Positions 1 through 7,211 of a stretch of 12,100 nt of DNA are shown here, one piece after another. The notes under the pieces were generated by a model. The model was not told the DNA's origin. It saw only the letters and a list, made by a program, of their open reading frames with translations, and searched no databases. Position 1 is the first letter of the stretch, and the number at the start of each line of letters is the position of its first letter. Origin of the DNA: CAZVWW01 sp964631265 (lineage in GTDB: Bacteria > Thermotogota > Thermotogae > MWEM01); contig CAZVWW010000070.1 in assembly GCA_964631265.1 (NCBI GenBank), forward strand, positions 1-12,100. Direction: 5' to 3'. The position numbers and the translations under genes were made by a program.

Positions 1-2
1 TC

Positions 3-281
3 TTTGATGAGGAGGGGCGGTTGTTTAAAATATCCTACGTTTTCGGTTTTTCAAACGGGGAAAATGCAATTGAAGTCTTCAACAAGTTCCTGAATAAGTT
101 GACGAAGCTCTTTCCTGAAGATACTTTAAGGGAAACCAATACGTTAAGTAATAACGAAGAAAAAATCGAGGCCTTTTACAAATGGAGGGGGAAAAACGCT
201 TCTGTTGAATTACGTCTTGCGACAATCAGTTCGAATACCCATGCCATGGTGATTCATTTTGAAGGGTCGAAAACAGAATAG
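3..281 (+). CDS. 3' end of an unrecognised protein (5' truncated by window edge)
   Basis: An open frame runs from the window edge to the TAG at 279-281. No stop interrupts it at the edge, and the peptide before the first possible start (FDEEGRLFKISYVFGF) reads naturally as beta-strand coding sequence. I therefore favour the C-terminal part of a longer protein. The alternative is a short 86-residue protein starting at TTG 21, because GGAGG at 11-15 lies 5 bases upstream of it. The visible part has a strand-like opening, an amphipathic helix (roughly NAIEVFNKFLNKLTKLF), a charged stretch with a tryptophan, and two short strands (ASVELRLATI and THAMVIHF). There is no signal peptide, membrane segment or cysteine. 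The family is not recognised. It converges on the Hsp70-like gene. Confidence 0.55.
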   Translation, partial: FDEEGRLFKISYVFGFSNGENAIEVFNKFLNKLTKLFPEDTLRETNTLSNNEEKIEAFYKWRGKNASVELRLATISSNTHAMVIHFEGSKTE

Positions 282-362
282 TGCCCTTGTTTCACCTGCC
301 CCGGGGGGTGTCTGTCAGAAACAGTTTTGTGGAAAAGAAGCACTGTCGTTTTTCTCTTCGAT

Positions 363-2405
363 TCAGAAATCGATGAAATGGGAATAACTGATCTCCGCTA
401 TCTGTTCTTCGATGAGTCCCTCAATCCTTTTTTTATTGTCTTTTATCATGGTCTCTGCTTGTTGCTTTAATGCTCTCTCTTTCTCTTCGAGCCGCTTTTT
501 AAGAGCCTTTTCAGCCTTATTGATAATCATCTTTTCATTGAGGAGCATGGTTTTCAAGAGCCATCCCGGTATTTTGATCTTCTTTAAACCGGCGTTAAAT
601 GACTTTTTCAAACCAAACAAAGAGGCAGCGGATAAAATCACGCCTCCCACAAAGCCGCTTACCCATCCAATGGGGCCCGTCGCGAGGAGGGCGATTCCGC
701 CTCCCCCGAGTAGTGAACCGGAGATAATACCGACGGTGAGGGAGGATATGGTGGCGATACGGTTGTGAATGGCATCGCTTAAACCGGAGGTATCTCCGCT
801 AAGGGGATAAGTTTGGGTTGCATTGACGATGTTGTTTTCATTGTTAATCTTAAAACGGATCCGTGAACGCAGAAACCACTTACTCAGTTCTTTTTTGGTG
901 ATTTCTTCTACCTGGGTGTTGATATAGGCCGAAAAGTGTGCGTTCAGTTCTTCCAAGAAAGCTTGTTTTGTCAGCAGTCTCTGTTCAATGGTCACTTCCA
1001 GTTCTTCTATGGTTCCACCGTTTCTGAAGAAAGTGGAGATTTCGTCAGTTACAACCAAACGATAGACTGAAAAAAGCCTTTCCATGTAATCATCCAGTCC
1101 CTCGTCAATGATTCTCTTGTACTTTCCGGAGAGTCTTTCAATCAGTTCACTCTTGTTCTCTCTGAGTTCTTTTCGAACCTTTTGTTCATAAAGGGTTGCT
1201 GAATAGCACAATCCAAGCCCTCTGCTGATCGTTGATTCAGGATCAGCTGATGAGAGTATCCTCGTATGTGGAAGGTGTTCGTTGATCAGATCGACGAAAA
1301 AACGCCAACGGCTGCTTCCCCCGGTTAGGATCACAAGGGAAATAGAATCGTCTTTTATCTTGTTGGCTTTCCAGCCGTTTAAGAGTGTTTGCTCGATCAG
1401 TTGATAGAGGTTGACCGGTGCTTTTCCAAACAGGATTGAAAAATCCTTGATCCCGGCCATATCCCTTTCATAGTCTTTAGAAGGGGTGTAATGGCTCATC
1501 CTTTCGTTGAGTTCCGTTACACTCCCGATCTTAAAATCTCCAAAATAAGTTGAGGCAAATGCGATGTTCTCAACCAAATTCTCTTTTTGTGTATTGGCGA
1601 TCATCCTGGAGTATTTTTCTTTCAATTCTTTGAAGTGGACCGTTCTGATGTAACCTGAGAGGTTCTGTATTTCCAGCTGTTTCCCGGCACCGGGGTTTTG
1701 ACGGAGAAAGAGGGTATAAAAGAGATCATCGAACAATGCGCCACCGATAACCGGAGATCCCCAGACGGCCTGTACTTTAAAATCTCTCAGATAGGCAAAG
1801 TCGAGCGTTCCCCCACCGAAATCAATCACGAGGACACCCCCTCTTGCCTCTTCTTTGGTTACATCTTTTCTTGAGATATGATAAAAAAGGGCACCGAGTG
1901 GTTCTTCTATCAGAACGGGAGGTTGACCTGTTGTGTTTTCGAGTGTCTCATTCATGATCCGTTTGTGGGTCTCAACCGTTTTGGAAGGGACTCCCGCTGT
2001 TAATACGGCACGTTCCGGCAGCGGGATGTCCGGTATGAGTTTCTGCCTTGTCAGACTCTCAAAGAGTGCGCTGAAAAAGAGTTCGGTTTCGACTTTCGCC
2101 CGTTTGTTAAAGGCAAGTCTTTGTTTGAAATTGCTTCCGAGGGTCAATCCTTTTCGCTCTTTTGCATTCATATTATGCCATTCTTCGAGCGCACTCTGAC
2201 CGAATGCGATACAGTTGAAGTTCCGCTCATCATAGAGGACGACTGAGGGAATGGAAGCGGTCTTTTCAATGTGTATATCCTCAACCAACGGGTGTATCTC
2301 CCCGGCGGTTGTCACACTGAGATGCGTGTTGGATGTTCCGAAATCAAGCCCGTAGATATGGGTTAGCCTGGAGGTTTGGGAATGATCATTTTTCTGTCTC
2401 ATCAT
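363..2405 (-). CDS. Hsp70-family (actin-fold) ATPase with hydrophobic C-terminal region
   Basis: This 680-residue protein has an N-terminal Hsp70/actin-type nucleotide-binding domain. Phosphate-1 motif is YGLDFGTSNTHLSV near residues 18-31, connect-1-like EEPLGALFYH near 167-176, phosphate-2 VLVIDFGGGTLDF near 191-203, and the adenosine motif ILTGGSSRWRFF near 359-370. From about 400 onward it does not resemble the canonical DnaK beta-sandwich substrate domain. Instead there are long charged helices (about 405-515), then a glycine-rich hydrophobic segment (about 555-600, with LLGGGGIALLATGPIG), then a basic coiled-coil-like tail rich in Lys and Glu. The hydrophobic segment could be a membrane hairpin. 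It is therefore a divergent Hsp70 relative, not DnaK itself. The ATG overlaps the stop of the upstream membrane-protein gene (ATGA), and AGGAAGG lies 4 bases upstream, so the two are probably translationally coupled. Domain identity is secure; the cellular role is unknown. Confidence 0.85.
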   Translation of the reverse strand: MMRQKNDHSQTSRLTHIYGLDFGTSNTHLSVTTAGEIHPLVEDIHIEKTASIPSVVLYDERNFNCIAFGQSALEEWHNMNAKERKGLTLGSNFKQRLAFNKRAKVETELFFSALFESLTRQKLIPDIPLPERAVLTAGVPSKTVETHKRIMNETLENTTGQPPVLIEEPLGALFYHISRKDVTKEEARGGVLVIDFGGGTLDFAYLRDFKVQAVWGSPVIGGALFDDLFYTLFLRQNPGAGKQLEIQNLSGYIRTVHFKELKEKYSRMIANTQKENLVENIAFASTYFGDFKIGSVTELNERMSHYTPSKDYERDMAGIKDFSILFGKAPVNLYQLIEQTLLNGWKANKIKDDSISLVILTGGSSRWRFFVDLINEHLPHTRILSSADPESTISRGLGLCYSATLYEQKVRKELRENKSELIERLSGKYKRIIDEGLDDYMERLFSVYRLVVTDEISTFFRNGGTIEELEVTIEQRLLTKQAFLEELNAHFSAYINTQVEEITKKELSKWFLRSRIRFKINNENNIVNATQTYPLSGDTSGLSDAIHNRIATISSLTVGIISGSLLGGGGIALLATGPIGWVSGFVGGVILSAASLFGLKKSFNAGLKKIKIPGWLLKTMLLNEKMIINKAEKALKKRLEEKERALKQQAETMIKDNKKRIEGLIEEQIAEISYSHFIDF

Positions 2406-3529
2406 TTGACCTTCCTGACTTTTCCCTTTGCCAGGATACAGCCGTCCGAATCCACCCAGGTTGATAGGAGTTTCTCAACCTTGTCGCCTTCTTTTATCAG
2501 TCCAAAGGTATCGTAGAATCGGGCATCTTCTCTCGAAAAGACAAATGTATTGTCATCTTTATATCGGTTGATCCCCCTCGCAGCCAGTGAATTCATAAGA
2601 CTTTGGGCTGAATTGAGGGCCATCTGCTCGCTCTTGCTTTCCACCGCATAGTTCAACTGTTCCAGTATCCGTGAAAAATCACTTTGGTCGAGCATTTTTC
2701 TGGGAAGTTTTATATCGGCTTTTTCCATCCCGGTATCGACTGGTTGATCTGCCCGGTGATTGACGATCTGATCAAGGTCTTCTATCAGTTTATTGATTAA
2801 GAATCTCAGATAAACGATGACCTGTCTTTTCAGAGAGCGTTTTATCTCCAGTGTGTTCTGAACCTTGACGGGTTTGAAGATATGGAGCATCCAGAACACC
2901 AACAGCGTTAGAAGGGCCAGCCACAACCACTGAAAGAAATTGATCCTGGCCTTGCCGAAAAGGCCTCCTTTAACCGAACTGTAAACCATTCCAACAGTCA
3001 GACCGGCAAAGCCAACAACAGCCGCCCATTTGATGATCTTCGATATTTTGGGATGGCTGATGGATTTTGAAAAGAGCCAGACAAACAACCCCGCTCCAAG
3101 AGGCATCCCCATTAAAGGGGCATATAACTGCTCCACAAAGAAATGGCCAAGAAGAAGATAGAAGAGAATACCCAGTAGGATTGAACCGACTATCGCCGGA
3201 ACAGCCAGCCTTTCATATTTTGTGAATTTAAGCTCCGCCGGGGGAAGATAGAACTCCCGGATTGCTTCAAGATAGGGGGACATTTTACCGGAGAGTTCAT
3301 AAGCAATGGCCCTTTTCTCTTCCGCTTCGAGGGTTTTATCGGTTTGTTGAATGCAGTCTTTGATGATGATATCGTCCAGAAGCCTTTTAAGCTTGTCATT
3401 TATTTTCGACAGGATATGGTCTTTGTCACTGCTGTAATCGATCGTGACGATCTCTTCCGCATAGGCCTCTATTCTTTCGTCGGAAATGATCTTGTTTTCT
3501 CGCTTGTCGTTAATCCATTTTTCCAGCAT
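2402..3529 (-). CDS. Four-helix membrane protein paired with the Hsp70-like ATPase
   Basis: The protein has 375 residues from the ATG at 3529. I chose this start because AGAGGTG lies about 9 bases upstream, whereas the in-frame GTG at 3541 has no visible SD. It begins with about 100 soluble, mostly helical and charged residues. A membrane block of four likely helices follows (roughly 108-128, 133-153, 166-185, 199-218), then about 155 soluble residues. The soluble tail has a basic helix (IKRSLKRQVIVYLRFL), a helical Ser/Ala region and a compact beta-rich end. That end reads FYDTFGLIKEGDKV, then WVDSDG, then LAKGKVRKV. This ending recalls the beta wing of GrpE-type nucleotide exchange factors, but the resemblance is only by eye. 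Its stop overlaps the start of the Hsp70-like gene, so it is probably the ATPase's membrane partner or exchange factor. No named family is recognised with confidence. Confidence 0.7.
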   Translation of the reverse strand: MLEKWINDKRENKIISDERIEAYAEEIVTIDYSSDKDHILSKINDKLKRLLDDIIIKDCIQQTDKTLEAEEKRAIAYELSGKMSPYLEAIREFYLPPAELKFTKYERLAVPAIVGSILLGILFYLLLGHFFVEQLYAPLMGMPLGAGLFVWLFSKSISHPKISKIIKWAAVVGFAGLTVGMVYSSVKGGLFGKARINFFQWLWLALLTLLVFWMLHIFKPVKVQNTLEIKRSLKRQVIVYLRFLINKLIEDLDQIVNHRADQPVDTGMEKADIKLPRKMLDQSDFSRILEQLNYAVESKSEQMALNSAQSLMNSLAARGINRYKDDNTFVFSREDARFYDTFGLIKEGDKVEKLLSTWVDSDGCILAKGKVRKVK

Positions 3530-3552
3530 CTCTTTTTTCACCTCTGCTTGAT

Positions 3553-3581
3553 TATAGCATCTTATGAGGCTAAGGGAAAAT
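3553..3581 (-). promoter_or_regulatory. Possible promoter for the membrane protein/Hsp70-like pair
   Basis: On the minus strand a perfect TATAAT lies at 3558-3553. A weak -35-like TTTCCC (3 of 6 to consensus) sits at 3581-3576, giving a 17-base spacer. Transcription would begin near 3546, leaving a leader of about 17 bases before the ATG at 3529 and still including the SD. The element falls in the 45-57 base gap after the phosphorylase stop, so the chaperone-like pair could be expressed independently of the sugar operon. There is no clear terminator in the gap, so read-through is also possible. Confidence 0.35.
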
Positions 3582-3586
3582 AGTCT

Positions 3587-5260
3587 TCATTGCAACCAGA
3601 GATACTCGTAAGGGAGGACAGTGAGAGTCGTTTCAAATTTTCTACGGGTTATCAGATCCAACACATGGGATTTCCCGGTAATCTCCTCAATGTTGACTTG
3701 AAACTCATCAGAACTCAAGTTGACAATGCAAAAGATTGTCTCGTCGTCTGAACGTCTCTCCAGAATCAGGAGTTCTTCACAATATGGTATCACTCGCTGT
3801 TCAGAGTGCGGTGAAAAGGCGTTGTGCACTTTCCGGATAGCGAGCAGGGCTTTCATCCGACAGAATATCCTGCTCCGGAAGGATGCTTGATCGTTCAATT
3901 CTGTTGTTAGTTCGTCGTATTGCAGCTTCTCCCGGTTGATGGCCCGATTCTGTCCCGTGATTTCAACGCCCCGGTACCAGTTACGGGATCCCAGGAGGCT
4001 GTGGATGTATAGCCCGGGGATTCCCTTTAACGAAAAGGCAATGCAATAGGCCCCGATGAATTTCAGGATATTGTCTTTCAAAGACAACGTGTCATCGTAA
4101 AGGGCATCAAAGTAATTGATATTAAGCTCATAGGGAGATTTTGTCCCGTCCTGATTGGTTTTATAGGAGATTTGTCCCCCGTTGTTCTCGGTTCTTTCGA
4201 TTAATGCGTTGATCTCCTCCTGATCAAGCATCCCCTTGACAGGCATGATGCCGATGCCGTCATGTGAGGCCAGGAAGTTGAAGAAAGTTGAATCGTCTGA
4301 GGGATAGTCAAGACTCTGAATCCATTCCTCGAGGTGGGTTGAGGTTCTCTGAAGATAGGCGTTCATTATCAGCGGGGGGAGCGAGAAATTGTAGACCATA
4401 TGTGCCTCGTCGTGACCGTTTCCAAAATAGCTGATATTCTCATGATGCGGAACGTTTGTCTCAGTTACGATTAAGACCGTTTTGTTGAGCGCATCCAGGA
4501 TGTCCCGAAAGAGTTTGACAATCTCATGGGTGAGACGATGATGGATACATTTGGTTCCAATCTCCTTCCAGAGATACCCGATGGCATCGAGCCTGATGAG
4601 GCTGGCACCGTTTTTGACATAAAAGATCAGAGTGTCCGTTATCTCAAGAAAGAGTTTCGCTGATTTGAAATTGAGATCGATCTGATCCTCTGAAAAGGTT
4701 GTCCAGAGGTATTGTTTACCATCGCTGGTCTCAAATTCTGTGAGCAGCGGCAGGGCCCTGGGTCTTGTGACACCGCTGAGATCGGTTTCCGGATCCTCTG
4801 TGATGAAATAATCTCTGTAACGCGGACTGCCGTCGAGAAATGCTCTGAACCATTTGCTTTTGGCAGAGATATGATTGATCACCGCATCAAACATCAGGTA
4901 ATATTCTTCTGAAAGCCGGTTCACATCCTCCCATGTGCCGACAGAGGGATTCACCCTTTTATAATCAATGACAGAAAACCCATCGTCGGATGAATACGGG
5001 AAAAAGGGCAGGATGTGGATCGTGTTGATGGCATCTCCGATGTATTCCGATAAGAAACCTTTCAGGGTCTTTAGCGGGGCTTCCCGGTTAACAATGGAAT
5101 CGGGGTAGGTGATGAGAATGGCGCTCTTCTCATCAAGACGATACCCCACTTTTTCCGGGTGGTTTTTATTAAACACTTCGATCTTCTTCATGATGCTTTC
5201 ATACAACCCGTCTGATGCTTCACCGTATATTTTATTAAGACGTTCTCTGATACTGTTCAG
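3587..5260 (-). CDS. ycjM: GH13_18 sucrose phosphorylase-like enzyme, probably glucosylglycerate phosphorylase
   Basis: This is a retaining alpha-glucoside phosphorylase of the GH13_18 group; it would convert an alpha-glucoside plus phosphate into glucose 1-phosphate and the free acceptor in the cytoplasm. The 557-residue length is normal. Visible GH13 landmarks are DAVINH (about 125-130), nucleophile Asp225 in RLDAIGY, acid/base Glu267 in VTETN, and stabiliser Asp334 in LASHDGIG. GIPGLYIHSLLG (about 413-424) and RAINREK complete the active-site pattern. LASHDGIG and the neighbouring binding-protein and permease genes match the E. coli YcjM (glucosylglycerate phosphorylase) type better than true sucrose phosphorylase. 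Sucrose, sucrose 6-phosphate or glucosylglycerol remain possible. The start is unusual: the longer frame to 5395 would overlap the permease by over 100 bases. The strong SD AAAGGGAGG (5277-5269) points to CTG at 5260, 8 bases downstream; no ATG, GTG or TTG fits. Confidence 0.8.
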   Translation of the reverse strand: MNSIRERLNKIYGEASDGLYESIMKKIEVFNKNHPEKVGYRLDEKSAILITYPDSIVNREAPLKTLKGFLSEYIGDAINTIHILPFFPYSSDDGFSVIDYKRVNPSVGTWEDVNRLSEEYYLMFDAVINHISAKSKWFRAFLDGSPRYRDYFITEDPETDLSGVTRPRALPLLTEFETSDGKQYLWTTFSEDQIDLNFKSAKLFLEITDTLIFYVKNGASLIRLDAIGYLWKEIGTKCIHHRLTHEIVKLFRDILDALNKTVLIVTETNVPHHENISYFGNGHDEAHMVYNFSLPPLIMNAYLQRTSTHLEEWIQSLDYPSDDSTFFNFLASHDGIGIMPVKGMLDQEEINALIERTENNGGQISYKTNQDGTKSPYELNINYFDALYDDTLSLKDNILKFIGAYCIAFSLKGIPGLYIHSLLGSRNWYRGVEITGQNRAINREKLQYDELTTELNDQASFRSRIFCRMKALLAIRKVHNAFSPHSEQRVIPYCEELLILERRSDDETIFCIVNLSSDEFQVNIEEITGKSHVLDLITRRKFETTLTVLPYEYLWLQ

Positions 5261-5280
5261 TTGAAAAACCTCCCTTTGGT

Positions 5281-6252
5281 TTATTCCTTGACCCCGCCTG
5301 CCGTTAATCCGCCGGTGAGGTACTTCTGCATCATCATAAACAACGAGACCACGGGAATAGCCGTTAGGACAGAAGCAGCCATCATCTTGGCCCAAATGGC
5401 ATGTTCGGAGTAGAAGATCTCGTTAAGCCCGATAGGCAGGGTATGGAACTGTGGATACGGTCTGATAAAAATCGATGCAAAGAGGAATTCATTCCACGCT
5501 ATCATAAAGGCGTAGATGTAAACGGTCACGATGGCCGGCATGGAAAGGGGGATGATGATCCGCCAGATAACGCCCAGCCGGGAGCTTCCATCAATGATTG
5601 CGGCTTCTTCGATCGTCTCGGGAATGGTCCTGAAATAATTACCGAGCATATAAAGCGAGACCGGAAGTGTTTGAACAATATAGATCACGAACAACGATAC
5701 AGAGCCTCTCATTCCCGATCCGGTCAACCCGGCATTGACAAATATCTGATAAAGTGGAACCGCCAGGATGGTCCCGCCGAAGAGGTAGACGATTAAAACG
5801 CTCCTCTGTACGGTTGATTTACCCGGAAACCACAAGCGGGAGAACGCATAAGCGCCAAATATGGAGATGAGGAGACTGAAGAAAGCACTGAGACCTGCTA
5901 ACACCAGAGAATTTCTAAAGAAACGGATGAACGGGAACGATTCCTTTTTTCTCTGGGCCCCGATCTTGGCCAGTACTTCTTTCTGTTGTTCCTCCGGCAT
6001 ATTCTTGACAAGGTTTTTCAGCTGTTCATCTTCATCGGAGAGTTCCTCTCTTATGGATTGTTTGAAACCGAGTAATTGAAGATAGGTATCGAATGTAGGT
6101 CTTTCAGGTATCAGACCGGGTTCAAAGGCATCTGTGTCGTATCTGAACGAGACGGAGATCATGTATAGAAACGGGTACGTCACAAATAATATGACCAGGA
6201 CAATCAGAGACCAGAAAATGAACGAACGGATAAACGATTTTTTCTTTACCAT
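5281..6252 (-). CDS. ABC sugar transporter permease, MalG type (YcjP-like)
   Basis: This is the inner-membrane permease subunit of a carbohydrate uptake ABC transporter (CUT1 type). The first membrane helix lies at about 12-35 and the core helices from about 112 onward. The cytoplasmic EAA loop that docks the ATPase is visible at about 215-237 (EEAAIIDGSSRLGVIWRI, then IIPLSMPA). The C-terminus LTGGLTAGGVKE is typical of MalG-like subunits. At 323 residues it is some 45 longer than common family members. The excess is a highly charged, helix-prone insert at about 62-108 between the first and second helices, in the external loop (with SDEDEQLKN and MPEEQQKEV). The ATG overlaps the end of the upstream permease by 7 bases (ATGGTAA), and its SD AAGGTG lies inside that gene. 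It is followed after 20 bases by the phosphorylase. Confidence 0.9.
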   Translation of the reverse strand: MVKKKSFIRSFIFWSLIVLVILFVTYPFLYMISVSFRYDTDAFEPGLIPERPTFDTYLQLLGFKQSIREELSDEDEQLKNLVKNMPEEQQKEVLAKIGAQRKKESFPFIRFFRNSLVLAGLSAFFSLLISIFGAYAFSRLWFPGKSTVQRSVLIVYLFGGTILAVPLYQIFVNAGLTGSGMRGSVSLFVIYIVQTLPVSLYMLGNYFRTIPETIEEAAIIDGSSRLGVIWRIIIPLSMPAIVTVYIYAFMIAWNEFLFASIFIRPYPQFHTLPIGLNEIFYSEHAIWAKMMAASVLTAIPVVSLFMMMQKYLTGGLTAGGVKE

Positions 6253-7127
6253 TTCAACACCTTCTTTACGTAGACCCCAATCAGTACGATCATGAAGACA
6301 AAGAGTAATGTGGCAATTGATGCGGCAACACCCTGTTCGGGAAGTCCTGCAAAGGCCTTTTCATAGATGTAGATCGGAAGCGTCCCGGCAAATTTTGAAA
6401 GGAGATAGACCTCATCGAATTTGTAAAAATTCCATATCCCGCGCAGGAGGGCAACCGAGCCAATGACGAAGTACAACTCCGGCAGGGTGATGTTCCAGAA
6501 TTTTTGCCAGCCGGTTGCCCCGTCCATCTCGGCGGCTTCATAGTAATCCGATGGTATGGATTGCAGCCTTGAGAGCATCATCAGGTAGATAAAGGGGAAA
6601 TTCCTCCATATGTTGAAAAAGGATACCACCAGAAAGGAATTGTTGGGATTGTTGATAATATCAGTTCCGGGATCCATGATATTGACCGAGGCCAGTAATC
6701 TGACAAGTGGACCGTCAATTGGAAGCAACACGTATTTCCAGGCAAATACAATGGCGATAAGAGGCGTCACATACGGCAGCAGCAGCAACCCTCTGACGAG
6801 GCCTCTTCCGGGAAATTCTTTGTTCAAAAGGATGGCTACCCCAAGTCCGAGGATAATGCTCCCCACGACGGTTATGACGGTGAAAGCGATGGTCTTCCAG
6901 AAAGAGATCCAGAATGTGGGATCGGTCAGGATATTCTTGTAATTCTGAAGCCCGATGAAGACGTTGCTCTCTGTCGGCGATATTGATACCTCAAAAAAAC
7001 TCAGGTATATATTGTAAAGAACCGGGTAGATGATCAACAGGGCGATTAAGAGCACCGTGGGTGTAACGAGTTTCATCCCGAGTTTGGCCTCTTTGAGTTT
7101 CAAAGGAGACATAGCGGATAACTTCAT
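6246..7127 (-). CDS. ABC sugar transporter permease, MalF type (YcjO-like)
   Basis: This is the partner permease of the same CUT1-type ABC importer, 293 residues with about six membrane helices (first at about 20-43, then 78-102, 111-133, 164-186, 219-238 and 270-288). The EAA docking loop is at about 196-218 (YEAAEMDGATGWQKFWNI, then TLPEL). Family features include the PTVLLIALLIIYP first helix and the LPYVTPLIAIVFAWKY segment. It lacks the large extra external loop of E. coli MalF. I chose ATG 7127 over the longer frame (7175) because AAGGGGGG at 7142-7135 gives an ideal 7-base spacing, and the extra upstream residues would come from the intercistronic hairpin. It overlaps the next permease by 7 bases, so production of the two should be coupled. 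Confidence 0.9.
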   Translation of the reverse strand: MKLSAMSPLKLKEAKLGMKLVTPTVLLIALLIIYPVLYNIYLSFFEVSISPTESNVFIGLQNYKNILTDPTFWISFWKTIAFTVITVVGSIILGLGVAILLNKEFPGRGLVRGLLLLPYVTPLIAIVFAWKYVLLPIDGPLVRLLASVNIMDPGTDIINNPNNSFLVVSFFNIWRNFPFIYLMMLSRLQSIPSDYYEAAEMDGATGWQKFWNITLPELYFVIGSVALLRGIWNFYKFDEVYLLSKFAGTLPIYIYEKAFAGLPEQGVAASIATLLFVFMIVLIGVYVKKVLKW

Positions 7128-7142
7128 AACAATTCCCCCCTT

Positions 7143-7173
7143 AATAAAACGGGGAGAATGGCTTCTTCTCCCC
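7143..7173 (-). terminator. Intercistronic stem-loop between binding protein and permease genes
   Basis: On the minus strand GGGGAGAA (7173-7166) and TTCTCCCC (7158-7151) form a perfect 8-bp stem with a 7-base loop. GTTTTATT (7150-7143) follows at once and then the SD of the permease gene. It has the form of a weak intrinsic terminator. In binding-protein-dependent operons such a hairpin commonly lets more of the first gene be made than of the permeases, by partial termination or by protecting the upstream mRNA end. The same function is inferred here. The short, interrupted U tract suggests partial rather than complete termination. Confidence 0.55.
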
Positions 7174-7211
7174 ATATTCTTTTCTTCCCTCTGAATGAGG
7201 GGGTGATACGC

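Noticed and set aside
282..362. Terminator between the two converging genes
   Set aside because: Only short imperfect hairpins are present (CTGT with ACAG; CACC with GGTG around a C/G core), without a T run in the right place on either strand.
412..768. Plus-strand frame of 118 codons, antisense to the Hsp70-like gene
   Set aside because: It lies opposite the 3' part of the Hsp70-like gene, has no SD, and its composition is a mirror of the hydrophobic segment coded on the other strand.
3530..3541. GTG 3541 as start of the membrane protein gene
   Set aside because: It lies within the likely SD (AGAGGTG) of ATG 3529 and has no SD of its own; it would add only four residues.
5401..5796. Plus-strand frame of 131 codons within the MalG-like gene
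   Set aside because: The translation is an unstructured mix of charged residues, and the minus strand carries a clear permease with an EAA motif.
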